From positions 1-64,000 of the forward strand of contig NZ_MVHT01000012.1 of NCBI RefSeq assembly GCF_002086275.1: 64,000 nt of DNA, in the 5' to 3' direction. Shown here piece by piece: positions 54,731-63,082 of the stretch (the stretch's first letter is position 1; each line of letters opens with the position of its first letter). Below the pieces are notes generated by a model, which worked only from the letters and a program-made list of their open reading frames with translations, was not told the DNA's origin and ran no database searches. The stretch is from Mycobacterium intermedium (GTDB lineage: Bacteria; Actinomycetota; Actinomycetes; Mycobacteriales; Mycobacteriaceae). Both the position numbers and the translations under genes were made by a program.

Positions 54731-55863
54731 GCCGTAAGCGAGTCGTGGTCGCGGGGTTGGGCGACGTCGGCATCCTGACCGCCATCAGGCTTACCCGCCG
54801 TTTCGACGTCGTCGGCATCTCGGTGAAGCCGGGGCTGGTCAGCGGTCAAGAACTCGGCGTGCGCCTGGCCCGGCCCAGCGATTGGGCTCGTGATTACTGG
54901 ATTCCGTTCGACCGGTTCCGACGGCTCGATGGCGTGCGGACGTTGCAAGCCAGGCTGACCGGGGTCGACCTGAACGCGCGCACCGTCTTCGCCCGCCGCG
55001 ACGACGGCTCTGGGGATGGCGCCACGGTCACCGAACCGTACGACGCGTTGGTCATCTGCACCGGTGTCAGCAACGGCTTCTGGCGACGGCCCACAGTTCA
55101 GTCCGCCGCCGAAATCGGCGCCGAGCTGCGTGCCGCACACAAACGGCTGGCCGCCGCCGACTCGATCATCGTCGTCGGAGGCGGCGCGGCGGCAATCACC
55201 AGCGCCGCCAACCTCGCAACGACCTGGCCGGACAAGCGGATTGACTTGTACTACCCCGGTGAGCGCGCGTTGGCCGAGTACCACCCGCGGATTTGGCGGC
55301 GTGTCCACGACCGGCTGACCCACCTCAACGTCAACCTGCACCCTGGCCACCGTGCCGCCATCATCAACGGCTTTGCGGGCGACGAGATCACCGGCGGACC
55401 GGTCCACTGGAGCACCGGACAACCTCCGGCGTCCGCAGATGCGGTGCTTTGGGCGATCGGACGGGTACGGCCCAACACCGACTGGCTACCACCGGACCTG
55501 CTCGACGAGCGCGGATTTGTTGTCGTGACACCGGAACTGCGGGTGCCCGGTCATCGCGGCGTCTTCGCGGTCGGCGACGTGGCGGCCAGCGACTCGCTGC
55601 GCAGCTCGGCCCGTAATCGTGGAGATGCATTGGTGGCCCGCAACATTCGCGCCGAGTTCGACGACCGGCCGCTGCGCGCGCTTCGGACGCCGGGTCGACG
55701 CTGGGGATCGTTGTTCGGCATCCAGCCCGAGGGGTTGGAAGTGTTTCTGCCGACCGGGCAGGCGTTCCGCTTGCCGCCGTGGTCCGTCGACCGCGTGGTC
55801 ATGCCGTGGATCGTCCGCTGGGGCATGTACCGCGGTGTGCGGGAAAACCGACCCCTGGTCTGA
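54727..55863 (+). CDS. NDH-2/AIF-like FAD-dependent oxidoreductase
   Basis: 378 aa from GTG 54727. It has two Rossmann motifs: V-V-V-A-G-L-G-D-V-G-I (about residues 5-15) for FAD and I-V-V-G-G-G-A-A-A-I (about 145-154) for NAD(P)H, and the C-terminal G-V-F-A-V-G-D-V-A (about 277-285). It resembles type II NADH dehydrogenases and AIF-type reductases. Its partner may be the DUF1295 membrane enzyme, which needs electrons, or a quinone pool. It is translationally coupled to the upstream gene. Confidence 0.85.
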   Translation: MSRKRVVVAGLGDVGILTAIRLTRRFDVVGISVKPGLVSGQELGVRLARPSDWARDYWIPFDRFRRLDGVRTLQARLTGVDLNARTVFARRDDGSGDGATVTEPYDALVICTGVSNGFWRRPTVQSAAEIGAELRAAHKRLAAADSIIVVGGGAAAITSAANLATTWPDKRIDLYYPGERALAEYHPRIWRRVHDRLTHLNVNLHPGHRAAIINGFAGDEITGGPVHWSTGQPPASADAVLWAIGRVRPNTDWLPPDLLDERGFVVVTPELRVPGHRGVFAVGDVAASDSLRSSARNRGDALVARNIRAEFDDRPLRALRTPGRRWGSLFGIQPEGLEVFLPTGQAFRLPPWSVDRVVMPWIVRWGMYRGVRENRPLV

Positions 55864-55879
55864 ATGAGACACTGACCCC

Positions 55880-56377
55880 GTGAACGATGTAGCCGTTGAG
55901 CCATTCGAGAAGCTGGTCGGATTGTTGGACTATCCGATGTTCGTCGTCACCACGAATGGCGACGGCGTTCTGGCCGGCTGCCTGGTGGGTTTCGCCAGCC
56001 AAACCAGCATCAATCCGCCCCGTTTCCTGGTCGGCCTCTCGAAGCGGAACCACACGTTGAGAGTGGCGGCCGACGCCACCCATCTGGCGGTGCACGTCTT
56101 CGATCGCGAACACTTGGAGGTCGTAAAACTCTTCGGTGGCCATACCGGGGACAAAATCAACAAATTCGAGCGCTGCTCCTGGCACCGTGGCCCGGCCGAG
56201 TTGCCCATCCTCGACGACGCGGCCGCCTGGTTCGTCGGAAAAGTCATTGATCGCTTTTCCCTCGGCGACCACGTCGGGCACCTGTTGGAGCCGGTGGCCG
56301 GCAGCCCACCGGAGCAGCTGGAACATTGGGTGACGTTTTCCGACGTCCGTGACATGGAGCCGGGCCACGAGGCGTAA
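55880..56377 (+). CDS. Flavin reductase-family protein
   Basis: 165 aa from GTG 55880. FMN-binding split-barrel fold of the flavin-reductase/flavoredoxin type: T-N-G-D-G-V-L-A-G near residue 25-33, S-Q-T-S-I-N-P-P near 38-45 and H-L-A-V-H-V near 71-76. It would reduce FMN with NAD(P)H for a partner oxygenase or transfer electrons itself. It starts 16 bases after the FAD oxidoreductase stop. Confidence 0.82.
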   Translation: MNDVAVEPFEKLVGLLDYPMFVVTTNGDGVLAGCLVGFASQTSINPPRFLVGLSKRNHTLRVAADATHLAVHVFDREHLEVVKLFGGHTGDKINKFERCSWHRGPAELPILDDAAAWFVGKVIDRFSLGDHVGHLLEPVAGSPPEQLEHWVTFSDVRDMEPGHEA

Positions 56378-56388
56378 AGGAGGCATGG

Positions 56389-56826
56389 GTGGAAACCTGG
56401 GAACTGATTGCGCGGGAACAGATTCGCGACACACTCGCGCGATACAACTGGTCTGGCGATGCCGGCCGGGTGGGCGACCTCGCGGAAACCTTCTGTGCCG
56501 ACGGGGTACTCGAGATACGCGGCTTTGAACCATTGCGCGGGCACTCCGAGATCATCGGGTTTCTCGGTGGCGTCACCGAAAACGTCACGGACAGTCCAGA
56601 TGTGCGGCGCGTCGTGCGACACAATGTTGCCAACGTGCTGTTCACCGATATGACTCCCGACCAGGCGCAGGTCTCGTCGTATTTCACCGTGGTGACCCAC
56701 AACGGTTTGGACCATTTCGGCCGTTATCGCGACATCCTGGTTCCCGACGGTGACACGTGGCGGATCAAACACCGCAAGGTGTCGACGGATTGGACGGCGC
56801 CCAACTCGGCGTTGGCAAATCCATAG
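56389..56826 (+). CDS. NTF2-like (SnoaL-type) protein
   Basis: 145 aa from GTG 56389, five bases after GGAGG; the ATG four bases earlier is in another frame. The NTF2 fold is seen in I-R-D-T-L-A-R-Y-N-W-S, F-C-A-D-G-V-L-E-I-R-G and W-R-I-K-H-R-K-V. Such proteins bind or cyclise steroid- or polyketide-like molecules or act as ketosteroid isomerases. It is the last gene of a four-gene operon (membrane reductase, FAD reductase, flavin reductase, NTF2-like). Confidence 0.82.
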   Translation: METWELIAREQIRDTLARYNWSGDAGRVGDLAETFCADGVLEIRGFEPLRGHSEIIGFLGGVTENVTDSPDVRRVVRHNVANVLFTDMTPDQAQVSSYFTVVTHNGLDHFGRYRDILVPDGDTWRIKHRKVSTDWTAPNSALANP

Positions 56827-56861
56827 TCCCGCTGGCAGAGTCGTTTTGCGATGATGTGCAC

Positions 56862-57281
56862 ATGACACTCGCGTTGGAATCCGCATCCGCCGTCGAACCT
56901 GATTCCGTGGTGGGCTCGGTAGCCACTGTTGAGAGCGTCGCGGTGGCGGGCTCGGCCGCGACGGCCGGCAGCGTCGCCGTGGCGGGTTCGGCCGCGACGG
57001 CCGGCAGCGTCGCCGTGGCGGGCTCGGCCGCGACGGCCGGCAGCGTCGCCGTCGCCGGTTCGGTCGCGACCGCGGGTAGCGTTGGCGTGATCACCAGCCT
57101 GCTCACCGTTCTGTGCGCTGCCGTCGTGGAATGCGTGGCGTGCCTGGCGTGTATCGGCTGCTCGCGATGTGTGGCCTGCATCGGCTGCGTGAATTGCACC
57201 GATTGCGTCGGGTGTGTCGGCTGCGTGAACTGTTCTGGGTTACGGAACGTCAAGGGCGCGAGGAACGTTCGGGCCGAGTGA
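56862..57281 (+). CDS. Low-complexity protein with 12-residue tandem repeats and a Cys-x-x repeat
   Basis: 139 aa from ATG 56862. Residues 26-73 are four copies of V-A-V-A-G-S-A-A-T-A-G-S-like units. A short hydrophobic stretch (about 76-90) leads into residues 91-124, where cysteine occurs at every third position, 12 times without a break (C-V-A-C-L-A-C-I-G-C and onward), with another at residue 86. The end is S-G-L-R-N-V-K-G-A-R-N-V. TGC and TGT are both used, as expected if the protein is selected. A three-residue period suggests a beta-solenoid-like fold or metal-thiolate cluster. The antisense frame is also open, but the Cys periodicity favours plus. Not recognised. Confidence 0.55.
   Translation: MTLALESASAVEPDSVVGSVATVESVAVAGSAATAGSVAVAGSAATAGSVAVAGSAATAGSVAVAGSVATAGSVGVITSLLTVLCAAVVECVACLACIGCSRCVACIGCVNCTDCVGCVGCVNCSGLRNVKGARNVRAE
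56937..57080 (+). repeat. Four tandem 36-bp repeats inside the Cys-x-x gene
   Basis: Units at 56937-56972, 56973-57008, 57009-57044 and 57045-57080, each encoding 12 residues. The first three differ at only one or two bases; the last is diverged at about nine. A partial copy precedes them at 56907. The repeat keeps the reading frame, so copy number may vary between strains. Confidence 0.9.
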
Positions 57282-58613
57282 CGCCTGGTCCGACGGTGAC
57301 TGACGTGCGGCGGCCAGCCGTGCGGTCGCCGTCGCGACGAGGAAGCAGCCCAACGCCGCAAAGCCGGCGAAACCGCTCAACCCGTTCTTGGCCAGCAGCA
57401 CCAGTGCGACGCCGGCCACGCAGATCAGCGCACCCGCGAGCAGGGACCGGACACGACCCGCCCCGCTGACCGAAACCGACCCGTCCCACCAGGGCAGGCT
57501 GCGGTGTTCAAGCGGTGTGAGGAGTCGAAACGCGACGGCCATGACGACCGCGAACACGACGGCGCGCAGCGCCAGCAGGCTCCAGAAGCCGGGCGCATGG
57601 ACGTTGTAAGCATCAAATCCCAACGCGTGCAAGCCAAATGCCGCAATCGCGATCGCCGGGATGTGCCAGAGGTAGAGCGTCATCGCTCCCCCGTTGCCCA
57701 TCGCGACGATGCCCCAGACTCTCGGCCTGGCCGCCCATCGCCGGACCGCCCCCGCCGCGGCGACGAATACACACGACATCCACGTGCAGTGCAACGCCAA
57801 CAACAGGGTGGGAGGCGACACGTTGGACACCCGCTCGGCGCCGGTCACAACCAGGGAGACGTCATACGGCCCGTGCCCGGCCAGCAGTACCTGCCCAGTG
57901 AACGCCGCTACGGCCGCGGCCAATGCCGCACGCATCCCGATCAGCCGGCGTGCATACGCCACGCCGAACGCCACCGGAATCAGCCAAACGATCAAGAAGT
58001 TGACGACCCCCGATTCCGCTGTGCCGACTGCGAGCCGGATGCCGTCGACCACCGCCGCACACGCGAGAAGCGACACGACCACCGCCGCGACACCACGCCC
58101 GGTCCGCAACCGCGTCAGCGTCGGTACGGACGCCAGCACCACCAGGTAGACACCGAGAAACCACAGCAGCGCGACACACTCGCGCCCGAGCGCAGCCGCG
58201 GACTCCGGACCCAGCGTCATGCCGGCCACGGCGAGCGCGGCGACCCACACCGCGAGGTACCAGAACGCGGGTCGACACAACCGCTGCGCTCGGGTGAACA
58301 GCCAGATCCCCCAGGGAGTCCCGACGCGCCAGCCGTATGCGCCGGCCGCACCGCCGGCGAAAAAGAACAGGGGCATGACCTGGACCAGCCAGGTGACCGG
58401 CTGCAGGGCCGGCAGCTCCCCGAGCAGATTGCCGATGCGGACGCCGCTCGAGTCAATGGTGGCGAGCAGCAAGGCGCAGTGTCCGAACATGACAACGACC
58501 AGGGCAGCCAGTCGTGCGACGTCGACAGCGCGGTCGCGGTCGGCTCGAGTGGCGTTGACGAGTTCGCGCGAAGCAAGACCGAAAGGCTTGGTGACAGGCA
58601 TGGTGAAAGGCAT
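57240..58613 (-). CDS. Acyltransferase-3 family membrane protein
   Basis: 457 aa. About ten hydrophobic helices with the family's N-terminal R-A-V-D-V-A-R-L-A-A-L-x-x-V-M-F-G-H-C (about residues 27-46), whose His-type residue acts in acyl transfer, and F-F-F-A-G-G-A near 82-88. Members O-acylate sugars, lipids or peptidoglycan at the membrane. Its 3' end overlaps the Cys-x-x repeat gene by 42 bases on the opposite strand. It starts 57 bases after the pknE stop on the same strand, so a common transcript is possible. Confidence 0.82.
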   Translation of the reverse strand: MPFTMPVTKPFGLASRELVNATRADRDRAVDVARLAALVVVMFGHCALLLATIDSSGVRIGNLLGELPALQPVTWLVQVMPLFFFAGGAAGAYGWRVGTPWGIWLFTRAQRLCRPAFWYLAVWVAALAVAGMTLGPESAAALGRECVALLWFLGVYLVVLASVPTLTRLRTGRGVAAVVVSLLACAAVVDGIRLAVGTAESGVVNFLIVWLIPVAFGVAYARRLIGMRAALAAAVAAFTGQVLLAGHGPYDVSLVVTGAERVSNVSPPTLLLALHCTWMSCVFVAAAGAVRRWAARPRVWGIVAMGNGGAMTLYLWHIPAIAIAAFGLHALGFDAYNVHAPGFWSLLALRAVVFAVVMAVAFRLLTPLEHRSLPWWDGSVSVSGAGRVRSLLAGALICVAGVALVLLAKNGLSGFAGFAALGCFLVATATARLAAARQSPSDQASLGPNVPRALDVP

Positions 58614-58670
58614 TGGCCCAGCATGCTGGGCGGCGCGCCGCTGCGGATGAGTAGGACTACGCGCTCTTGG

Positions 58671-60554
58671 TCAGCCGGTGATCTTGGTGAGCCAGCTCGC
58701 GTCCTGAGTGTTGATGGCGATCGTGCCGTCCCACACGGCCGGGGTGGCGCCGCCGTTCAACTTGCTCAACTCCTCGTATGCCATTGCGGCCTTCTGCTTC
58801 GCGGTGGCGGTTTGAGCGCCCGATTTGATGCAGCCGACGGCGGTTTCGTTAGCGCCTACGGTTTGAGCCAGATGCGCGAGTTCCGCATCCGTCCGGTCAG
58901 ACGCGGCATTCTCCTGTGGTTGAAAGTCGCTGGCGAACAGCGCCGAGTAGAAGTTCGCGTAAACCTTGGGCTCGTTTTGCTCTGCGACACAGTACGAGGC
59001 CGCCAGCGCGCGCGTCGAGTAGTTCCCGCTTCGCGACAATTCGTCGAGGAAGTTGAGCAAGTGATAACGGACCGACAGCTTCTTGTTGTTCACCGCGGCT
59101 TCGATGTCGGGCGCATACGACCTGATGAAGGCCCCACAAGGCGGGCAGAGCGGCTCGTTGTAGATGTCGATGGTGGCCCTTGCCGCCGGACTCCCCACGA
59201 ACACGCCGTCTTCCAGGATCTTCAGCTGAACCGCATCTGGGGGCAGGGCCGCCGACGTCGGCGGCCCTGAAGTGCGCGGGCCCGACGACTTCGGCTTGGC
59301 GACAACGAAAGCCACGGCGCCCACCGCGATCACCACGACGGCAGCCGCGAGGGCAACCAGAACCCATGGCTTACGGGATCTCGGCGGGGTGGGTTGCACC
59401 CACGGCGGCGCCCCCGGGGTAGGCGCGTGACCCGTGCTCCAGCCGGTGGCCCCGGCCCAGGGCGACGGTTGCGGGATGGGCCCCGACGGGTAGGGCACCC
59501 CGGTGGGCGAGGGTGCCGGCCAACCGGTACCCGCAGGTCCGCCGTGCGTCTGCGGTGCTCCGTGCGTCTGCGGAGTTCCGTACGTTTGTGGCGCCCCATG
59601 CGGCGACGGCGCTCCGTGGGCGGGTGTAAAGCCACTGGCGCTAGGAGCGGTAAACCCGGGCGGCGGCAGCTCCCCCACCTGGCTGCGCTCCAAAATGTCG
59701 GCGGCCCGGTCCTGGTCTGGCGTGGCCAGCGCCGCGTAAGCCGCCGCCGAGAGGTCACCGCAGGTGGCATAGCGGTCGGCGGGGTTCTTCGCCATGCCCC
59801 GGGCGATCACCTCGTCGAATGCGGCGGGGATCCCAGGCCGCTCTTCGCTGGGTCGCGGGACGGGTTGATTGAGGTGTGCGGCCATCACGACGAGTTGGTC
59901 GCCCCGGTACGGCGGTTGTCCGGTCAAGCACTCGTACAACACACAGGCCAGCGCGTAGATGTCGGCTCGGTACGTCACCTCCTCTTCGGCGAACCGTTCC
60001 GGCGCCATGTAGTACAAGGTGCCGATCGTGCTGCCGAGTTGGGTGAGCTTTTCGTCGGCGGTAGCGCTGGCAATCCCGAAGTCGACGAGGTAGGCGAAGT
60101 CGTCCGCGGTCACCAAGATGTTCTCCGGCTTCACGTCGCGGTGGGTCACCCCAGCGGCATGCGCGGCATCGAGGGCAGAGCCGATCTGGCGAATGACGGC
60201 TACTGCTCGCGCCGGGGGCAGTGGACCGTAACGCTTCAGCATGCCGGCCAGATCCTTGCCGTCGATCAGGCGCATGTCGACATAGAGCTGCCCATCGATT
60301 TCGCCGTAATCGTGGATGGGCACGACGTGCGGTTCCTGCAGGCGGCCGGCCGTGCGGGCTTCGCGCTGCATGCGGGCACGGAAGACCGGATCGGCAGACA
60401 ACGTGTGCGACATGAGCTTGAGCGCCACGACGCGTTCCTTGACGGTGTCCTCGGCCTCATAGACGTCGCCCATGGCGCCGCTACCGACCAACCGGCGCAA
60501 CCGGTATGGCCCGAACTGCGTACCCTCCCGCGATTCCGCGGTCGCGTCACCCAT
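58671..60554 (-). CDS. pknE: Transmembrane Ser/Thr protein kinase PknE with DsbA-like sensor domain
   Basis: 627 aa, about 60 longer than PknE of M. tuberculosis (566 aa, from memory). Kinase domain about residues 16-280: G-S-G-A-M-G loop near 24-29, V-A-L-K-L near 45, H-R-D-V-K-P-E-N near 137-144, D-F-G near 159 and A-P-E near 184. The juxtamembrane region (about 290-395) is Gly/Pro/Gln/His-rich with short repeats (P-Q-T-H-G-A) and explains the extra length. One membrane helix near 397-418, then an extracytoplasmic thioredoxin/DsbA-like domain with C-P-P-C (about 468-471) and two further cysteines. PknE responds to nitric oxide stress in M. tuberculosis. Confidence 0.93.
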   Translation of the reverse strand: MGDATAESREGTQFGPYRLRRLVGSGAMGDVYEAEDTVKERVVALKLMSHTLSADPVFRARMQREARTAGRLQEPHVVPIHDYGEIDGQLYVDMRLIDGKDLAGMLKRYGPLPPARAVAVIRQIGSALDAAHAAGVTHRDVKPENILVTADDFAYLVDFGIASATADEKLTQLGSTIGTLYYMAPERFAEEEVTYRADIYALACVLYECLTGQPPYRGDQLVVMAAHLNQPVPRPSEERPGIPAAFDEVIARGMAKNPADRYATCGDLSAAAYAALATPDQDRAADILERSQVGELPPPGFTAPSASGFTPAHGAPSPHGAPQTYGTPQTHGAPQTHGGPAGTGWPAPSPTGVPYPSGPIPQPSPWAGATGWSTGHAPTPGAPPWVQPTPPRSRKPWVLVALAAAVVVIAVGAVAFVVAKPKSSGPRTSGPPTSAALPPDAVQLKILEDGVFVGSPAARATIDIYNEPLCPPCGAFIRSYAPDIEAAVNNKKLSVRYHLLNFLDELSRSGNYSTRALAASYCVAEQNEPKVYANFYSALFASDFQPQENAASDRTDAELAHLAQTVGANETAVGCIKSGAQTATAKQKAAMAYEELSKLNGGATPAVWDGTIAINTQDASWLTKITG

Positions 60555-60796
60555 CGCCGACTCCTAATCCCTCCAACCGCGCGCAGCAACCGACCAGAGA
60601 CGCTTTGCCCCGCGGCCACGGTCCTGCGCCGGTCACAAGTACGCGGTGGCGTGCAGGACATAAGGCTAATGGCTCGGGCGCGATTGGGTGGCAATGACTT
60701 GCACGTCGGCGTCGCGTCGGGCGGCTGCACGCCCCGCAAAGGGCCCGCAAAGACCGGGTCATCAGCCGCAACGGGCAGGTTACGCCCGCAAGTTGC

Positions 60797-61231
60797 CTAG
60801 AGCTCGAATTCCAGGTGATGGCGGATTTCCTCGGCCGCGGCTTCAAGGTTGCGGACGACCAGGCCGCGTCCGATCAGCTCACTGATCCGGGCGATACCCA
60901 ACCCGGAGGCGGAAAAGTTCAGGGTCATCGTAAGGCGACTGCCCTCATCGTCGGGTTCGACGCGGGCCTCGAAAGAGTGCCGGGTTCCTCGCACCGAGCG
61001 CCATTGGAGGCGGTTATCGCGGGGCGGGGCGATGAGGACCCGTCCACCGAGGTAGATGGTGCCGCTGTGCAGAAAGACTTCCCACAGTTCTCCGCTGCGA
61101 CGCGACTCGATCGGCCGGCATCGACTGAATGTGGACACTTTGGGGAACAGCTCGTGCGGATCAGTGACGAAGGCACCCGCCGTATCCACCGGGCATCGGA
61201 CGTGACGCGAAACCCTAACCGTTTGAGCCAT
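60797..61231 (-). CDS. SRPBCC-family protein
   Basis: 144 aa from ATG 61231. An N-terminal strand V-R-V-S-R-H-V-R-C-P-V-D-T-A-G-A-F, a central sheet with R-V-E-P-D-D-E-G-S-R-L-T-M-T-L, and a long C-terminal helix: the START-like lipid-binding fold. The gene starts two bases after the stop of the acyltransferase gene, so the pair is coupled; it could present a lipid to the acyltransferase. Between it and pknE lie 242 bases in which I see no gene. Confidence 0.78.
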   Translation of the reverse strand: MAQTVRVSRHVRCPVDTAGAFVTDPHELFPKVSTFSRCRPIESRRSGELWEVFLHSGTIYLGGRVLIAPPRDNRLQWRSVRGTRHSFEARVEPDDEGSRLTMTLNFSASGLGIARISELIGRGLVVRNLEAAAEEIRHHLEFEL

Positions 61232-61233
61232 TT

Positions 61234-62040
61234 TCACCTGACCATCGGGACGACGGTCTTGCTCGCCAGCTTGGACAGCCCGACTTGCATCACGCTGGTG
61301 ACGTAGTCGTATGCGCGATCCCAATCCGGCTTGGCACCAAAACGTGCGCGCACATCGATCGGCTCGAGCACTTGCATGCGGATTTTGGCCGGAAGTGGAA
61401 ATTGCGGCAGGGGCAGGGGCGACAGACCCCACGGCACGCTCAGCGTGATCGGCAGGCTCTTCACCCGGGCAAGTTTGTCCAAGCGCAAGAGCTTGGCGGT
61501 ACGGCGGCCGTCGTTGAGCACCATCAAGGTGTCATGTCCGCCGGTCGCGACCACTGGCACGATCTTGACGTCGCACCGGTGCGCTAGGCGCAAGAAGCCC
61601 TTGCGGCCGGAGAAGATGATCTTGTTGCGGTCTCGCCAGGGTCGCAGCGCTTCGATGTCGCCGCCCGGGTAGACGAGCGTTGAACCGCCGCTGGCGAAGA
61701 CGCGTTCGGAGAAGGAGTTGGCGGCGGGCACGACGCCGAGCTTGCGAGTCAGTTTGCCCACCCCCGGTGCGGCGGTGACGGTGTCGTGGGCCAGCGCGTA
61801 CAGCGGCCGACCTTCCACCGTGAAGAAGGTGTTGTAGGCAAGAAGAAAAACGAACGTGTCGGGGGTCGCGCCACCGCCGCTGTGGTTGCCGACGAAAAGG
61901 ACCGGTTCGTCCGGAACGTGTTCAAATCCGTGAACTTCGGCTCGAAACCACACCGTCGTCGCCAGCCATAGCGGAGGTAGGACGGCGCGAATGAACTCTG
62001 GGTCGCGTTCGCGGAGTTCCACGGGCAGTTGTTCGGTCAT
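61234..62040 (-). CDS. Lysophospholipid acyltransferase-family protein
   Basis: 268 aa from ATG 62040. The PlsC-like acyltransferase signature is altered: V-G-N-H-S-G-G-G-A-T-P-D (about residues 51-62) has the conserved N-H but the Asp is seven residues later instead of four. A later Y-P-G-G (about 123-126) corresponds to the second motif. It is expected to be a membrane-associated enzyme that acylates a lipid, though the changed H-x-D spacing could mean a different acceptor. The frame is open to 62166. Confidence 0.8.
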   Translation of the reverse strand: MTEQLPVELRERDPEFIRAVLPPLWLATTVWFRAEVHGFEHVPDEPVLFVGNHSGGGATPDTFVFLLAYNTFFTVEGRPLYALAHDTVTAAPGVGKLTRKLGVVPAANSFSERVFASGGSTLVYPGGDIEALRPWRDRNKIIFSGRKGFLRLAHRCDVKIVPVVATGGHDTLMVLNDGRRTAKLLRLDKLARVKSLPITLSVPWGLSPLPLPQFPLPAKIRMQVLEPIDVRARFGAKPDWDRAYDYVTSVMQVGLSKLASKTVVPMVR

Positions 62041-62116
62041 CCCGATGAGATTAACCGCGGCGACCGAAATCGAACCGTAGGCACGGTCTTTGCCGTGCGG
62101 GCGGTGTGGCGAGCGG

Positions 62117-63073
62117 CTAAGGCAGACCGTCGATTCCCTTCTTGCCCAAGAGAATTCCGCCGACACCGCCGATGCCGCCCTGGAACAGCGGCGTGCCGCT
62201 GTTGCCGCCGTTGCCGCCGTTGCCGATCAGTACGGCGTTGCCGCCGTTGCCGCTGAGGACGGTGTTGCCGCCTCCACCGCCGACCGCGGGGCTTTGACCG
62301 CCGGCGCCGCCCGCGCCGCCATCGCCGAACAGCCCGCCGGCGCCGCCGATCCCGCCTTTGCCGCCGGAGATACCTACCGCGGAATTCCCGCCGGCGCCGC
62401 CGACCCCGCCGGTGCCGAACAACCCGGCGGTGCCGCCCGCGCCCCCGGCGCCACCCGTGCCGAGGTTCGAGTTTCCGCCGACGCCGCCCGCGCCGCCGAC
62501 ACCGAACAGCAGGCCGCCCGCCCCGCCGGCCCCACCGGCCCCGGCGTTGCCGTTGGCCAGGTCGCCGCCGGCGCCGCCGTTACCGAACAGTCCGGCGGCT
62601 CCGCCGTTGCCGCCCGGCAGACCGGGCCCGCCCGATCCGCCGGCGCCCCCGTTGCCGAACAAGATCCCACCGGCACCCCCATTGGCCCCGCTGCCCGGAG
62701 CGGCGTTGGCGCCGTCGCCGATCAATGGCCTGCCCAGCAGCGTCCGGAAGGGCGCATTCACCGCGTTGAGCGCCTCCTCGAGGGGCGTAGCTGCGGCCGC
62801 ATCGGCGGCGCCATACGCGCCCGCGCTCGTCGTCAGGGTCCGGACAAACTGCTCGTGAAATGCCGCGGCCCGCGCGCTGAGCGCCTGTTACTCCTGGGCG
62901 TGTGCAGAGAACAGCGCTGCGGTTGCCGTCGAGACTTCATCGGCGCCTGCGGCCAGTAGTGCCGTCGTCTGGGCCGACGCGGCGGCGTTGGCCGCACTGA
63001 GCATCGACCCGACACCGTTCAAATCTGCGGCCGCCGCCGAGAGCAGCTCCGGCGCCGTGATGACAAACGACAT
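62117..63073 (-). pseudogene. PE_PGRS gene broken by a nonsense codon
   Basis: ATG 63073 starts a typical PE domain ([10 protein letters not shown]). After 61 codons the frame meets TAA at 62888-62890, where PE proteins have Tyr in A-Q-E-Y-Q-A-L. The same frame then continues without interruption ([11 protein letters not shown]) for 256 more codons through the rest of the PE domain and a Gly-Gly-Ala/Gly-Asn-Gly PGRS region, ending at 62117. A single TAC-to-TAA or TAT-to-TAA change explains it. PE_PGRS proteins are ESX-5-exported surface proteins; this one would make only a truncated PE domain unless the stop is read through. Confidence 0.9.
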
Positions 63074-63082
63074 GTGACAACT

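Noticed and set aside
56765..57361. 198-aa minus-strand ORF opposite the Cys-x-x gene
   Set aside because: It has no domain or good start. The strict cysteine period is on the plus strand, and its Ala/Thr/Pro repeats are a mirror of the same DNA repeats.
60555..60796. Possible small gene or RNA upstream of pknE
   Set aside because: I see no start with a ribosome site and no tRNA-like or stable hairpin structure; left as the pknE leader.
62090..62959. Plus-strand 289-aa Ala/Pro-rich ORF across the PE_PGRS pseudogene
   Set aside because: It is the complement of the PGRS repeats, which are always open on other frames.
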